Source: Constrictibacter sp. MBR-5
Lineage (GTDB): Bacteria > Pseudomonadota > Alphaproteobacteria > JAJUGE01
Reading direction: 5' to 3'
Length of the DNA: 64,000 bases
NCBI RefSeq assembly: GCF_040549485.1
Contig: NZ_JBEPTK010000001.1
Location: forward strand, 766,253-830,252
The position numbers were made by a program, and so were the translations under genes. How positions within the stretch are numbered: position 1 is the stretch's first letter; each line of letters starts with the position of its first letter. This document shows positions 7,654 to 17,097 of the stretch, in pieces. Under the pieces are notes generated by a model. That model made no database searches, had not been told where the DNA came from, and worked only from the letters and a program-made list of their open reading frames with translations.

Positions 7654-9528
7654 ATGAGAAAGGCCGGCGGAGCCGGAAACGCGCCGGACCTGGAACCGGG
7701 CACGGTACGGGGAAGGTGGATCTCGGTCGCCCGGGCCGTTGCCGTCTCGTCCCTCGTCGTCTCCGGCTGCAGCACCGGTGCCGACGAACCGCCCCCGTCG
7801 GCCGCCGCCTCGGTCCAGGAGCCCGCGGGACGGGCAATCCCGTACGACGTGGACATCGACGGCGTGGAAGGCGATCTGGACGGGCTCCTGCGGGAGTCCG
7901 CCGAGTTGATCACCCTGAAGGACAATCCGCCCCTCACCATGGCCCGTCTGCGCGCGCGCGCCGAGGGCGACGTCGCGACCTTCGAGCGCGTGCTGCGCTC
8001 GCGCGGGTACTACGCGTCGAAGATCGCCATCGACATCGACGACAAGGCGAGGCCCGTCGACATCGACATCGACGTGACGCCGGGCCCGCAGTACCGGCTG
8101 GACCGCTACGCCCTGGACTACAAGGGAGGCGCGCCGGACGGCGTGCCGAAGGAACCGGCGGACATCGGAATCGAACTGGGCACGCCGGCGGAGTCGTCCA
8201 AGGTGGTGGACGCCCAGGCGCGACTGCTCACGCGGCTCGGCGAGACCGGCTACCCGCTCGCAGAGGTCACCGACCGCGAGGCCATCGTCGACCACGACAA
8301 GAAGGCGTTGCTGGTCACCCTGAAGATCGATCCGGGCACCCGGGCGAGCTACGGCCAGGTCAAGGTCCAGGGACTGAACCGCACAGAGGAGGGCTATGTC
8401 CAGCGCCTCGTCGACCTGCGCAGGGGCTCGACCTGGGACCAGCGCCAGGTCGAGACGGCGCGCACGCGCCTCGCCGGCACCGGCCTGTTCGAGAGCGTCG
8501 CCATCGATCGCGCGGACGAGGCCGGCCCGGACGGGCAGCTGCCGCTGACGGTGCGGCTGAGCGAACGCGCGCCGCGGACGATCGGCGGCAGCCTGACCTA
8601 TGGATCGTCCGAGGGCGCCGCGGCCGAGGTGTATTGGGAGCACCGCAACCTCTCCGGCCGCAACGAGAAGCTCCGCTTCACCGGCACCGTCGCTGAGCTG
8701 GAACAGGGGGTGGCGGCCTCCTTCCGCAAGCCGAACTGGCGGCGGCTCGACCAGGATCTGCTCGCCGACGCCGAGGCGAAGCGGACGACCTACGACGCCT
8801 ATGACGAGATGACGATCAACAGCTCGATCGGCGCCAGCCGGAAGTGGGGCGGCGTCTGGACGGGCACGGTGGCGACCGGCCTCGAATACTCGATCATCGA
8901 CGACGACGGCGAGAAGGAGAAGTTCCTGCTCGCCAGCCTGCCCGCCAGCCTCGCGCGCGATACCACGGACAGCCTGCTCGACCCGACCCGCGGCTCCAGG
9001 CTCGCCTTCACCGTGACGCCCTATGTCGGGACCGGCGAGCGCGACCTCGCCTTCCTGGCCGCGACGATCGGCGGCTCGAGCTATTACCGCATCGACGAGG
9101 AGGGCCGCTTCGTCGCCGCCGGCCGCGCCAAGCTGGGCAGCCTCGTCGGCGCCGGCACCGAGGACATCCCCGCGACCAAGCGCTTCTACGCCGGCGGCGG
9201 CGGCTCGGTGCGCGGCTACGCGTTCCAGGCCGCGGGTCCGCTCGACGACGACGACGATCCGGTGGGCGGCCGCTCGCTGATCGAGATCGGCGCCGAGATG
9301 CGCATCAAGATCACCGAGAGCATCGGCATCGTCCCCTTCATCGACGGCGGCTCCGTCTTCGACGACCCCTATCCGACCAATTTCAGCGACCTGCTCTGGG
9401 CCGCCGGCCTGGGCGGGCGCTACTACACGGCGCTGGGGCCGATCCGACTCGACGTGGCCTTCCCGCTGAACGGCCGCGATTCCGACGATTTCTTCCAGTT
9501 CTACGTGAGCATCGGACAGGCCTTCTGA
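7654..9528 (+). CDS. tamA: TamA/BamA family outer-membrane assembly protein
   Basis: A 624-residue Omp85-family protein. POTRA-like domains occupy roughly residues 65-310, and a C-terminal 16-strand surface-antigen barrel follows. The barrel includes the conserved VRGY motif (GGGGSVRGYAFQ) and ends in aromatic residue F. TamA works with TamB to insert or transport envelope components. The ATG at 7654 has a GAGG site 7 bases upstream; the open frame further upstream lacks a comparable start. The N-terminus is odd: the hydrophobic segment ends in VVSGC, which fits a lipobox, so the protein may be lipidated or use an unusual signal peptide. The tamB start is 5 bases after the stop. Confidence 0.9.
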   Translation: MRKAGGAGNAPDLEPGTVRGRWISVARAVAVSSLVVSGCSTGADEPPPSAAASVQEPAGRAIPYDVDIDGVEGDLDGLLRESAELITLKDNPPLTMARLRARAEGDVATFERVLRSRGYYASKIAIDIDDKARPVDIDIDVTPGPQYRLDRYALDYKGGAPDGVPKEPADIGIELGTPAESSKVVDAQARLLTRLGETGYPLAEVTDREAIVDHDKKALLVTLKIDPGTRASYGQVKVQGLNRTEEGYVQRLVDLRRGSTWDQRQVETARTRLAGTGLFESVAIDRADEAGPDGQLPLTVRLSERAPRTIGGSLTYGSSEGAAAEVYWEHRNLSGRNEKLRFTGTVAELEQGVAASFRKPNWRRLDQDLLADAEAKRTTYDAYDEMTINSSIGASRKWGGVWTGTVATGLEYSIIDDDGEKEKFLLASLPASLARDTTDSLLDPTRGSRLAFTVTPYVGTGERDLAFLAATIGGSSYYRIDEEGRFVAAGRAKLGSLVGAGTEDIPATKRFYAGGGGSVRGYAFQAAGPLDDDDDPVGGRSLIEIGAEMRIKITESIGIVPFIDGGSVFDDPYPTNFSDLLWAAGLGGRYYTALGPIRLDVAFPLNGRDSDDFFQFYVSIGQAF

Positions 9529-9533
9529 TCGGT

Positions 9534-12500
9534 ATGCGCAAAGCCGTACGCGTCATCCTCTACACGCTGGGCGGGTTCCTCGCGCTCGTCGTCGTCGCCG
9601 TGCTCGCGGTCTTCGCCGTGCTCCGCACCGAGGCCGGACGCGACTGGCTGGCCGCGACGATCAGCGACGCCGCCTCGACGCCCGGCCAGATGGAGCTGCG
9701 CATCGGCGCCATCGACGGCCCCCTGCCCGGCAGCATCGGCGTGCGCGATCTTCAGATCGCCGATGCCGACGGCGTATGGCTCACGCTGGAGCGCGCGCGC
9801 CTGAACTGGGACCCGCTGGCGCTGTTCGCCGGCCGGGTCGCGGTCGACCTGATCGACGTGGACGGGGCGCATGTGCGCCGCCTTCCCGCCGGCGGCCCGC
9901 CGCCGGCCGAGGAACAGCCGACCGATTTCACGCTGCCCTCGGTGCCCGTCGACATCGTCGTCCGCCGGCTCAAGGTCGACGGCGTCCGCCTCGACGAGCC
10001 GGTGGCGGGGATGCCGGTGACGCTGCGCGCCGAAGGCCAGCTGGCGGCGGCCGAGGCCGGCGAGATCCGCACCGACCTGGTCGTGGAACGCACCGACGGC
10101 AGCGCCGGCAAGCTCGTGCTGAACGCCACGATGGAGCCCGGTGACCGGACCATCGACCTGGAAGCGGTGCTGACCGAACCGGAGGGCGGCCTGATCGCCC
10201 GCACGCTGGCCGTGCCCGGCCTGCCGCCGGTCACCGTTCGCCTCACCGGCGGCGGTCCGATCGAGCAGGTCGCCGGTACGCTGACCGCCGCCATGGGCGA
10301 CGACCTGGGCGCCGATCTCGAATATCGCGTCGCCTATTCCCCCGAGAACATCGGCTTCGCCCTGACCGGCAAGGCGCGTGTCGCCCCGTTGGTGCCGGAA
10401 CCGCATCGCGCGGCCGTTTCGGGCGGCTTCGGAATCGATCTCGCAGCCGCCCTCGCAGGCCAGACGGTGACGCTGCAGCGCCTGTCGGCCGCGTCCGATG
10501 CGGTCTCCCTGACGGCCGAGGGAACGGCGGTCCTCGACGCCGGGACGCTGGACATGCAGGTCGGCGTCGGGCTGAAGCAGCCCGAACTGATCGCGCTCTA
10601 TGCGCCGGAGGTGTCGGCCGAAGAGGTCGCCCTGCAGGCTCACGTCACCGGCAGCTTCGATCGTCCGCGCCTTCATCTGGAGGCCGAGGCGGGGCGGGTG
10701 ACGCTTCCCGCCGCGACGGTCGCGGGCCTGACCGCCACGATCGAGGCGGAGCCGCAGAAGCCGCTGAGCGACGGCCTCGCCGTCTCCTTCCGCGCCGTGG
10801 CGCTCGCGACCCGGCTGGTTCCCGCCCAGGCGCCCGAGGCTGCCGGTCCGATGTTCCTCAACGTCGCCGGCACGGCCGACATGGAGGCGAGCCGGGTCAC
10901 CATCGAGCGGCTGGCGCTGTCCCACGCGCTGGCCAAGGCTGAGGGATCGGCCGTCGCAACGCTCGAACCCCTCGGCCTCGAGGCGAAGCTGGCGCTCGAC
11001 GCGCCCAGCCTAGCGCCCCTGTCGGTGCTCGCCGGCATGCCGGTCGCCGGTGCGGCGCAGGTGACGGTCGATGCGACGGTGGCCGCCGGCGGGCAGTCGG
11101 TCGACGCCACGGTCGACGGCACCGTGCGAAACCTCCAGCTGCCGACGGTCCCGGCGGCCGCGGCGCTCGCGGGCGAAACCGCAACCCTGCAGGCGAAGGT
11201 GCAGACGGCCGCCGACAGCAACCATCGCGTCGACGCGACGCTGGCCACGGCGGCGGCCGAGGTGAAGGTCGAAGGCACGATCGCGTCGGCGTTCGACACG
11301 CTCGACATCGGCTATCGGGTCGCCGTGCCGCAACTGGCGGCGCTGACCCCCATCACCGGCACCGACCTCGCCGGTACGGCGGAACTGACCGGCCGCGCGA
11401 CCGGTCCCGTCGCCAGTCCGACGGTCGTCGCCACGCTCGACGGCAAGGACGTCGGCGTCGCCGGGCAGGGGCTGGGCGCGGTGCGTGCGGAGGTGCGTGC
11501 CGAGGACGTCGCGGGCGCCGCGAAGGGCAGCCTCTCCTTCCGCGCGGCGCCGCCCCAAGGCGCCGTGACCCTCGCGACCGACTTCGCCAAGAGCGACACC
11601 GCGGTGAGGCTGGACAATCTCAGGATCGGCGCGCCGGGCGGCAGCCTGGCGGGCCAGGTGACCGCACCGCTGAACGGCGCGCCGGCACAGGGCACCATCG
11701 CCGGCCGCTTCCAGGACATCGCGCCGCTGCTCGCCCTCGGCGGCATGGACGGATCGGGCGCCTTGAACCTCTCGATCGAGCTTTCGGGCGAGAACGGCGC
11801 GCAGGCGGCCGACGCCGACGTCGAACTGTCGCGTTTCCGGCTCCAGGGCGGCGGCGAGCCGCTGCAGGTCGCCAGCGTCGATCTGGAGGCCAAGGCGGTT
11901 CTGGCGGAGACGCCCCGGGGCAACATGACGCTGACACTGTCCGGGCTGAACGCCGGCGGCAGCAGGGTCGACCGCCTGACCCTGCGTGCCCGCGGCGCGC
12001 AGTCGGGCGCCGACTTCGAACTCGCCACCAACGGCGAGGCGACCGTGCCCTTCCGCATCGAGGCCGCCGGCAACGCGGGATATGCGGAGGGCGCCGCGAC
12101 CGTCCGGCTCGACCGGCTGACGGGGACGCTGCGCAACGAGCGCCTGCGCCTGCGTCGGCCCGCACGCATCGTCGCGGCACCGGGCGGCATCGAAGTCGAC
12201 GACCTGAACCTCGCCCTCGCCTCAGGCTCGCTCACCGCCGATGCGACGATGCGGGCCGACCGATTCGAGGGCACCCTGCAGGTAAACGCCCTGCCGCTGG
12301 CGCTCGCCCGCCTCGCCTCCCCCGATACCGACGTGCAGGGCCGGGTCTCGGGCCGTGTCAGCCTGTCCGGCTCGGCCGCCGCGCCGCGCGGCACCGCCGC
12401 GTTCGACTTCACGGACGTGCGCTACGGCGGTGCGAACGAGCTGCCGCCGATCGACGCGCGCATCGAGGCCGACTGGCGCGACGGCACGCTGGACACGACG

Positions 12501-13892
12501 GCGCGCATCAGCGGCTTCGACGGACCGCCCATCGCGATCACGGCGGCGGTGCCGCTGCGCATGGACGCGCAGGCGATGGTGCCCTTCGTTCCGCAGGACG
12601 GACCGCTGCAGGCTTCCCTGCGGTGGAACGGCCAGATCGCGCCGCTCTTCCTGCTGCTGCCGCTCGACGGGCACCAGTTGCGCGGTCGTGCCGACATCGA
12701 CCTGGGCGTGACGGGAACCGTCGGCGCACCGCGCGCCTCCGGCACGGTGAGCCTGCGGGACGGGGAGTACGAGAACCTCATGACCGGCACCCTGCTCGAC
12801 AATCTCTCCCTGCGGGCGGAAGCGCGCGGCGATCGCATCACCATCAGCGAACTCTCCGCGACGGACGGTGCCGGCGGCCGGATCTCCGGTTCCGGCTATG
12901 CCATGACCGACGGCTCGAACATCGACGTCAGGCTCCAGGCGAACGATGCGGTCGTCGTCCGACGCGACGACGTCACCGCCGCGATCGATGCCGACCTCAC
13001 CTTCCGCCGTACGCCCGACAGTGCCCGGGCCGCCGGCACGATCACCACGGACACCGTCGAGATCCGGCTCGTCGACAACCTCCCCCCTAGCGTCGTCAAT
13101 CTGGAGGTGACCGAGCGCGGCGGCGGCCGAAAGCCTCCGGAGCCCGACCTCGAGCCGCAGACGCCCAGCGTCGACGCACCGGACGTGCAGCTCGACATCG
13201 CGGTGTCGATGCCGCGGCGCGTGTTCGTGCGCGGCCGCGGGCTGGACTCCGAATGGTCCGGCTCGGTGAAGATCGGCGGCACGGCGAGCCAGCCGGTCAT
13301 CCGCGGCGAGATCAACTCTGTGCGCGGCAATCTGGACTTCCTCACCCGGGACTTCACGCTGCAGCCGAGCTCGATCGGGATCACCCAGGACACCCGCAAC
13401 CAGATCGTCGCCAACCTCGACGTGAGCGCGGCGGCGGAGATCGAGGACCTGCAGGCGATCGTCAAGGTCGGCGGCACGGCGGCATCGCCGGAGATCCAGT
13501 TCACCTCCAACCCGCCGCGGCCGCAGGACGAGGTCCTGGCGCTGATCCTGTTCGGCAAGACCACCGCGCAGCTGACGGCGTTCGAGGCGGTCCAGCTGGC
13601 CGGCGCCGTGGCGCAGCTCACGAGCGGCGGCGGCGGGGGCATCATGGACTTCGCGCGGTCCGCGCTCGGCGTCGACGTGCTGCGCGTCGGCGGCACCGGG
13701 GAGGGCGGACCGACGATCCAGGCCGGCCGCTACATCGCCAAGGACGTCTTCGTCGGCGTCGAACAGGGCACGACCGCCGGCTCCAGTGCGGTGTCGGTCG
13801 AGGCCGAGATCTTTCCGAACGTGTCCGTGGAGAGCAAGGTCACCCCGGACGGCAACAGCAATGTCGGCCTAAAGATGGAGTGGGACTACTGA
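9534..13892 (+). CDS. tamB: TamB family translocation and assembly module protein
   Basis: A very large protein of 1452 residues, normal for TamB. An N-terminal signal-anchor helix (VILYTLGGFLALVVVAVLAVFAVL) is followed by a long periplasmic beta-rich AsmA-like region. The conserved C-terminal TamB/DUF490 domain contains segments such as RPQDEVLALILFGK and ends with WDY. It spans the periplasm and acts with TamA; related AsmA-family proteins are implicated in phospholipid transport. The ATG at 9534 lies 5 bases after tamA and gives a sensible signal anchor. The open frame upstream of it is a shadow of tamA. Confidence 0.93.
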   Translation: MRKAVRVILYTLGGFLALVVVAVLAVFAVLRTEAGRDWLAATISDAASTPGQMELRIGAIDGPLPGSIGVRDLQIADADGVWLTLERARLNWDPLALFAGRVAVDLIDVDGAHVRRLPAGGPPPAEEQPTDFTLPSVPVDIVVRRLKVDGVRLDEPVAGMPVTLRAEGQLAAAEAGEIRTDLVVERTDGSAGKLVLNATMEPGDRTIDLEAVLTEPEGGLIARTLAVPGLPPVTVRLTGGGPIEQVAGTLTAAMGDDLGADLEYRVAYSPENIGFALTGKARVAPLVPEPHRAAVSGGFGIDLAAALAGQTVTLQRLSAASDAVSLTAEGTAVLDAGTLDMQVGVGLKQPELIALYAPEVSAEEVALQAHVTGSFDRPRLHLEAEAGRVTLPAATVAGLTATIEAEPQKPLSDGLAVSFRAVALATRLVPAQAPEAAGPMFLNVAGTADMEASRVTIERLALSHALAKAEGSAVATLEPLGLEAKLALDAPSLAPLSVLAGMPVAGAAQVTVDATVAAGGQSVDATVDGTVRNLQLPTVPAAAALAGETATLQAKVQTAADSNHRVDATLATAAAEVKVEGTIASAFDTLDIGYRVAVPQLAALTPITGTDLAGTAELTGRATGPVASPTVVATLDGKDVGVAGQGLGAVRAEVRAEDVAGAAKGSLSFRAAPPQGAVTLATDFAKSDTAVRLDNLRIGAPGGSLAGQVTAPLNGAPAQGTIAGRFQDIAPLLALGGMDGSGALNLSIELSGENGAQAADADVELSRFRLQGGGEPLQVASVDLEAKAVLAETPRGNMTLTLSGLNAGGSRVDRLTLRARGAQSGADFELATNGEATVPFRIEAAGNAGYAEGAATVRLDRLTGTLRNERLRLRRPARIVAAPGGIEVDDLNLALASGSLTADATMRADRFEGTLQVNALPLALARLASPDTDVQGRVSGRVSLSGSAAAPRGTAAFDFTDVRYGGANELPPIDARIEADWRDGTLDTTARISGFDGPPIAITAAVPLRMDAQAMVPFVPQDGPLQASLRWNGQIAPLFLLLPLDGHQLRGRADIDLGVTGTVGAPRASGTVSLRDGEYENLMTGTLLDNLSLRAEARGDRITISELSATDGAGGRISGSGYAMTDGSNIDVRLQANDAVVVRRDDVTAAIDADLTFRRTPDSARAAGTITTDTVEIRLVDNLPPSVVNLEVTERGGGRKPPEPDLEPQTPSVDAPDVQLDIAVSMPRRVFVRGRGLDSEWSGSVKIGGTASQPVIRGEINSVRGNLDFLTRDFTLQPSSIGITQDTRNQIVANLDVSAAAEIEDLQAIVKVGGTAASPEIQFTSNPPRPQDEVLALILFGKTTAQLTAFEAVQLAGAVAQLTSGGGGGIMDFARSALGVDVLRVGGTGEGGPTIQAGRYIAKDVFVGVEQGTTAGSSAVSVEAEIFPNVSVESKVTPDGNSNVGLKMEWDY

Positions 13893-13933
13893 CGGCGACG
13901 CCCGCCGCCTGAACGGCTATCTTTTCGGCAAAC

Positions 13934-14010
13934 GACTACTCGACGTGCAAAAGCCCGTCCGCGGGTCATGAGGATCGTCGGCTGAGCAGCCTTTTGCCTC
14001 TATCGTAGTC
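13934..14010. other. Interrupted inverted repeat downstream of tamB
   Basis: The 177-base gap between tamB and the TRAP operon has two nested perfect arm pairs. GACTAC (13934-13939) pairs with GTAGTC (14005-14010), and GCAAAAG (13947-13953) pairs with CTTTTGC (13991-13997). A symmetrical 7-base internal loop separates the two pairs on each side. It could be a weak transcription terminator or an mRNA structure; chance is also possible. Confidence 0.35.
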
Positions 14011-14069
14011 ATGGCGCACGGCTTGCTACACTGGGGCATCGATACGCCCTCGAAGGAGTCTCCCGCCTC

Positions 14070-15110
14070 ATGTTCCGCACCGTCCTCGCCGCCGCCGTCT
14101 CGACGGCGCTGCTGGCCGCCCCGGCCCTCGCGGCGGACAAGATCAAGCTCAACGTCGCCGGCAACCTGCTCGCCACCGGCCTCATCCAGAAGAACAAGGA
14201 ACAGCCGTTCTTCGAGAAGCTGGAAGCGACGACCGGCCTGCCGATCGCCGTCGACTACAAGCCGATGGACGTCACCGGCATCAAGGACGCCGAGGGCCTG
14301 CGTGTCCTGAAGGCGGGCCTGTTCGACATCGTCTCGCTGCGCGTCGCCGCCGTCTCGCGCGACGAGCCCTTCTTCCTGGGCGCCGACCTCGTCGGCCTGA
14401 ACCCGAACTACGACACCGCCGAGAAGGTCTACGAGCGCTACAAGGACGCTTTCGACGCGCGCCTGCAGGAGCGGTTCAACGCCAAGCTGCTCGGCCTCTG
14501 GCCGTTCGGCCCGCAGGTGCTGTTCTGCAAGCCCCAGATCTCCGGCCTCGCCGACCTGAAGGGCAAGAAGGTCCGCGTCTACGACCAGAGCCTCGCCCAG
14601 TTTATCGAGTCGATCGGCGGCACGCCCGTACCCCTCGGCTTCGGCGAAGTGCAGCAGGCGCTGTCGCGCGGCGTCGTCGACTGCGCCATCACCGGCCCCA
14701 GCTCGGCCAATTCCGCCGGCTGGCCGGAGGTCACCGCCTACTTCATGCCGATCGGCTTCCAGGTCGCCTTCAACGCCTACGGCATCAATCTGGACACCTG
14801 GAAGAAGTTCACGCCAGAGCAGCAGGCGAAGCTGCAGGGCGCCTTCGACGGCCTGATCAAGGAGATCTGGACCTATTCCGAGGAGCTGTTCGACGACGCG
14901 GTGCGCTGCAACGTCGGCGAGGATCCCTGCACCACCGTCAAGAAATTCGACATGAAGAAGGTCCCGGTGACCGAGGCCGACCTGAAGCTCGTGCAGTCGG
15001 CAGTGCCGACCATCTCCTATCCCGCATGGTCCACCGTCTGCGACCAGAGCTATCCGGGCTGCGGCGACAAGTGGAAGTCGCTGATCGGCGACGTCGTCGG
15101 GATGAAGTGA
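14070..15110 (+). CDS. TRAP transporter substrate-binding protein, DctP family (operon 1)
   Basis: A 346-residue periplasmic receptor. The Sec signal peptide ends near residue 22 (APALA then ADKIKL). The mature part has DctP-type features, including DLKGKKVRVYDQS and the conserved VDCAITGPSSAN region that corresponds to the arginine/specificity lobe. Four cysteines in the C-terminal half (CNVGEDPC, TVCDQSYPGC) suggest disulfides stabilising the fold. The ligand is unknown; the operon ends with an amidase, so an amide or an acid derived from one is a guess. An AAGGAG ribosome site precedes the ATG. DctQ and DctM follow after a gap that holds two strong hairpins. Confidence 0.88.
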   Translation: MFRTVLAAAVSTALLAAPALAADKIKLNVAGNLLATGLIQKNKEQPFFEKLEATTGLPIAVDYKPMDVTGIKDAEGLRVLKAGLFDIVSLRVAAVSRDEPFFLGADLVGLNPNYDTAEKVYERYKDAFDARLQERFNAKLLGLWPFGPQVLFCKPQISGLADLKGKKVRVYDQSLAQFIESIGGTPVPLGFGEVQQALSRGVVDCAITGPSSANSAGWPEVTAYFMPIGFQVAFNAYGINLDTWKKFTPEQQAKLQGAFDGLIKEIWTYSEELFDDAVRCNVGEDPCTTVKKFDMKKVPVTEADLKLVQSAVPTISYPAWSTVCDQSYPGCGDKWKSLIGDVVGMK

Positions 15111-15123
15111 CGGCATGACCCCT

Positions 15124-15179
15124 CCGGGAGCGTCACGGCGCTCCCGGTCCCTCCCGCGGCCGTTCCGGTGAACGGCCGC
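15124..15179 (+). terminator. Two tandem perfect hairpins between TRAP receptor and permease genes
   Basis: Hairpin 1: CCGGGAGCG (15124-15132) pairs perfectly with 15139-15147 around a 6-base loop. Hairpin 2: GCGGCCGTTC (15156-15165) pairs perfectly with 15170-15179 around a 4-base loop. No T-run follows either. Such structures after a binding-protein gene often cause partial termination or protect the upstream mRNA, giving more receptor than permease. That role is inferred; the pairing is seen directly. Confidence 0.7.
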
Positions 15180-15223
15180 TCCTCCTTAAAGCGGCGCCCG
15201 CGGGCGCCGGGCATGACAGGCAG

Positions 15224-15778
15224 ATGAAAAGCGTCACCAACGCGATCGGCGTGCTGTTCGGGCTGATGCTCGTCGGGCTCGCCTTCCTGGTCGCGACCGA
15301 GACCGTCACCCGCAAGCTGTTCAACTTCTCCTTCCAGGGCGCCGACGAGCTCGGCGGCTACACCCTGGCCATCGGTTCCGCCCTCGCCTTCTCCGTGGCG
15401 CTCGTCGGCCGCGCGCACATCCGCATCGACCTCGTGCACATGCGCCTGCCGGCCGCCGTCCAGGCGGTCCTCAACTGGGCCGCCGCCATGCTGCTCGCCG
15501 CGTTCGGCCTGCTGCTCGTCTATGTCTGCTGGACGGTCGTCGCCGACACGATGGAATACAACAGCACCGCCGCGACGCCCTGGGCGACGCCGCTCGTCTA
15601 TCCGCAGGGCGCCTGGTACGCCGCCCTCGCCGCCTTCGCCCTGCTCGCCGTCGCGATGGCGCTGCGGGCGACCGTCCTGCTGCTGCGCGGCCGCATCGCG
15701 GCGGTCAACCGCGAGTTCGGCCCCCACACCGTCGAAGACGAGCTCCGCGAGGAACTCGACGACCTGAAGCAGCGCTGA
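15224..15778 (+). CDS. TRAP transporter small permease, DctQ family (operon 1)
   Basis: A 184-residue inner-membrane protein with four predicted helices: about residues 8-27, a segment around 45-65, 85-110 and 128-150. It has the DctQ motif region FQGADELGGYTLAIGSALAFS followed by HIRIDLV. DctQ is the scaffold partner of the DctM channel subunit in Na+-driven TRAP transporters. It starts 113 bases after the receptor gene, beyond the two hairpins, and lies 12 bases before dctM. Confidence 0.88.
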   Translation: MKSVTNAIGVLFGLMLVGLAFLVATETVTRKLFNFSFQGADELGGYTLAIGSALAFSVALVGRAHIRIDLVHMRLPAAVQAVLNWAAAMLLAAFGLLLVYVCWTVVADTMEYNSTAATPWATPLVYPQGAWYAALAAFALLAVAMALRATVLLLRGRIAAVNREFGPHTVEDELREELDDLKQR

Positions 15779-15790
15779 GCGGGCACGATC

Positions 15791-17083
15791 ATGGGCATTA
15801 CCGAAGTCACCATCGCCTTCCTCGCCATGCTCGGCCTGCTGGTTCTCGGCATGCCGGTCGCGGTCGTCATGGTGCTGATCGGCGTCGCCGGCGGCATGAT
15901 GGCCTTCGGCTGGCCGATCATCGCCTCGGCCGGCCCCGTCGTCTGGGGCGCGCAGAACGAGAACATCCTGACCGCCATCCCGCTCTTCATCCTGATGGGC
16001 GAGCTGCTGCTGCGCGGCGGCATCGCCGACCGCATGTACGGCGCGCTCGCCGTCTGGCTGAACCGGCTGCCGGGCGGCCTGATCCACACCAACATCGGCG
16101 CCTGCGCCATGTTCGCCGCCACCTCGGGATCGTCGGTCGCGACGGCGGCCACCATCGGCACCGTGGCCCTGCCGGCCCTCGACGCGCGCGGCTACCCGAA
16201 GCCGCAGGCCCTCGGCTCCCTCGCCGCCGGCGGCACGCTCGGCATCCTGATCCCGCCCAGCGTGGCGCTGCTGGTCTACGGCTCGATCACCAACAACTCG
16301 ATCGGCCAGCTCTTCATCGCCGGCATCGTGCCGGGCGTCCTGCTGACCCTGTCCTTCATGGTCTACATCCTCGTCTCGAACATGCTGAGCCACGGCACGC
16401 CGGTCGAGGTGGACGTGCCGCTGCGCGAGAAGCTGGCCCAGCTGCGCTTCCTGATCCCGCCGATGATCATCTTCGGCGTCGTCATGGGCAGCATCTATTT
16501 CGGCATCGCCACGCCGACGGAATCGGCCGCCCTCGGCGTCGTCGCCGCCCTGTTCTTCGCCGCCGCCGGCCGCCGCCTCAGCTGGACGATCCTGGCCCAC
16601 GCCTTCATCCGCACCGCCGAGTTGACCGGCATGATCATCCTGATCATCGTCGGCTCCTTCATCCTGAACGTGACGCTCAGCCTGCTGGGCGTGGCGCAGA
16701 TCATGACCCAGTGGATCGGCGGGCTCGGCATCTCGGCGACCGAACTGCTGCTCGCCATGGTGGTCTTCTACCTGATCCTCGGCTGCTTCATGGAAGTGCT
16801 GTCGATGCAGGTGGCGACGATTCCGATCGCCTACCCGATCGTGACCCACATGGGCATCGATCCGCTCTGGTTCGGCATCTTCGTCGTGCTGATGAGCGAG
16901 ATCGCCATGATCACGCCGCCGGTCGGCATGAACCTCTACGTCGTCCAGGGCGTGCGCCAGGATCGCGGCGCCATCGGCGACGTGATCCGCGGGGTCGTGC
17001 CCTATGTCGCGATCATGCTGGTGTTCACCGGCCTGCTGATCGCCTTCCCCGGGCTGGCCACGTGGCTGCCCTCGCACATGTGA
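15791..17083 (+). CDS. TRAP transporter large permease, DctM family (operon 1)
   Basis: A 430-residue protein with about 12 membrane segments, the normal DctM length. Family motifs are visible: the ATSGSSVATAATIG segment, GILIPPSVALLVYGSITNNS and the C-terminal ITPPVGMNLYVVQGV. DctM is the Na+-coupled, elevator-type transport subunit. It follows dctQ closely, and its stop codon overlaps or lies just upstream of the amidase start, so transporter and enzyme are probably made together. Confidence 0.92.
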   Translation: MGITEVTIAFLAMLGLLVLGMPVAVVMVLIGVAGGMMAFGWPIIASAGPVVWGAQNENILTAIPLFILMGELLLRGGIADRMYGALAVWLNRLPGGLIHTNIGACAMFAATSGSSVATAATIGTVALPALDARGYPKPQALGSLAAGGTLGILIPPSVALLVYGSITNNSIGQLFIAGIVPGVLLTLSFMVYILVSNMLSHGTPVEVDVPLREKLAQLRFLIPPMIIFGVVMGSIYFGIATPTESAALGVVAALFFAAAGRRLSWTILAHAFIRTAELTGMIILIIVGSFILNVTLSLLGVAQIMTQWIGGLGISATELLLAMVVFYLILGCFMEVLSMQVATIPIAYPIVTHMGIDPLWFGIFVVLMSEIAMITPPVGMNLYVVQGVRQDRGAIGDVIRGVVPYVAIMLVFTGLLIAFPGLATWLPSHM

Positions 17084-17097
17084 CGGAACTGCTCGCC

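Noticed and set aside
15050..17077. A 675-codon reverse open frame opposite the TRAP permease genes
   Set aside because: Its translation is an Asp/His/Arg/Gln-rich shadow without domains, typical of the antisense frame of high-GC membrane protein genes.
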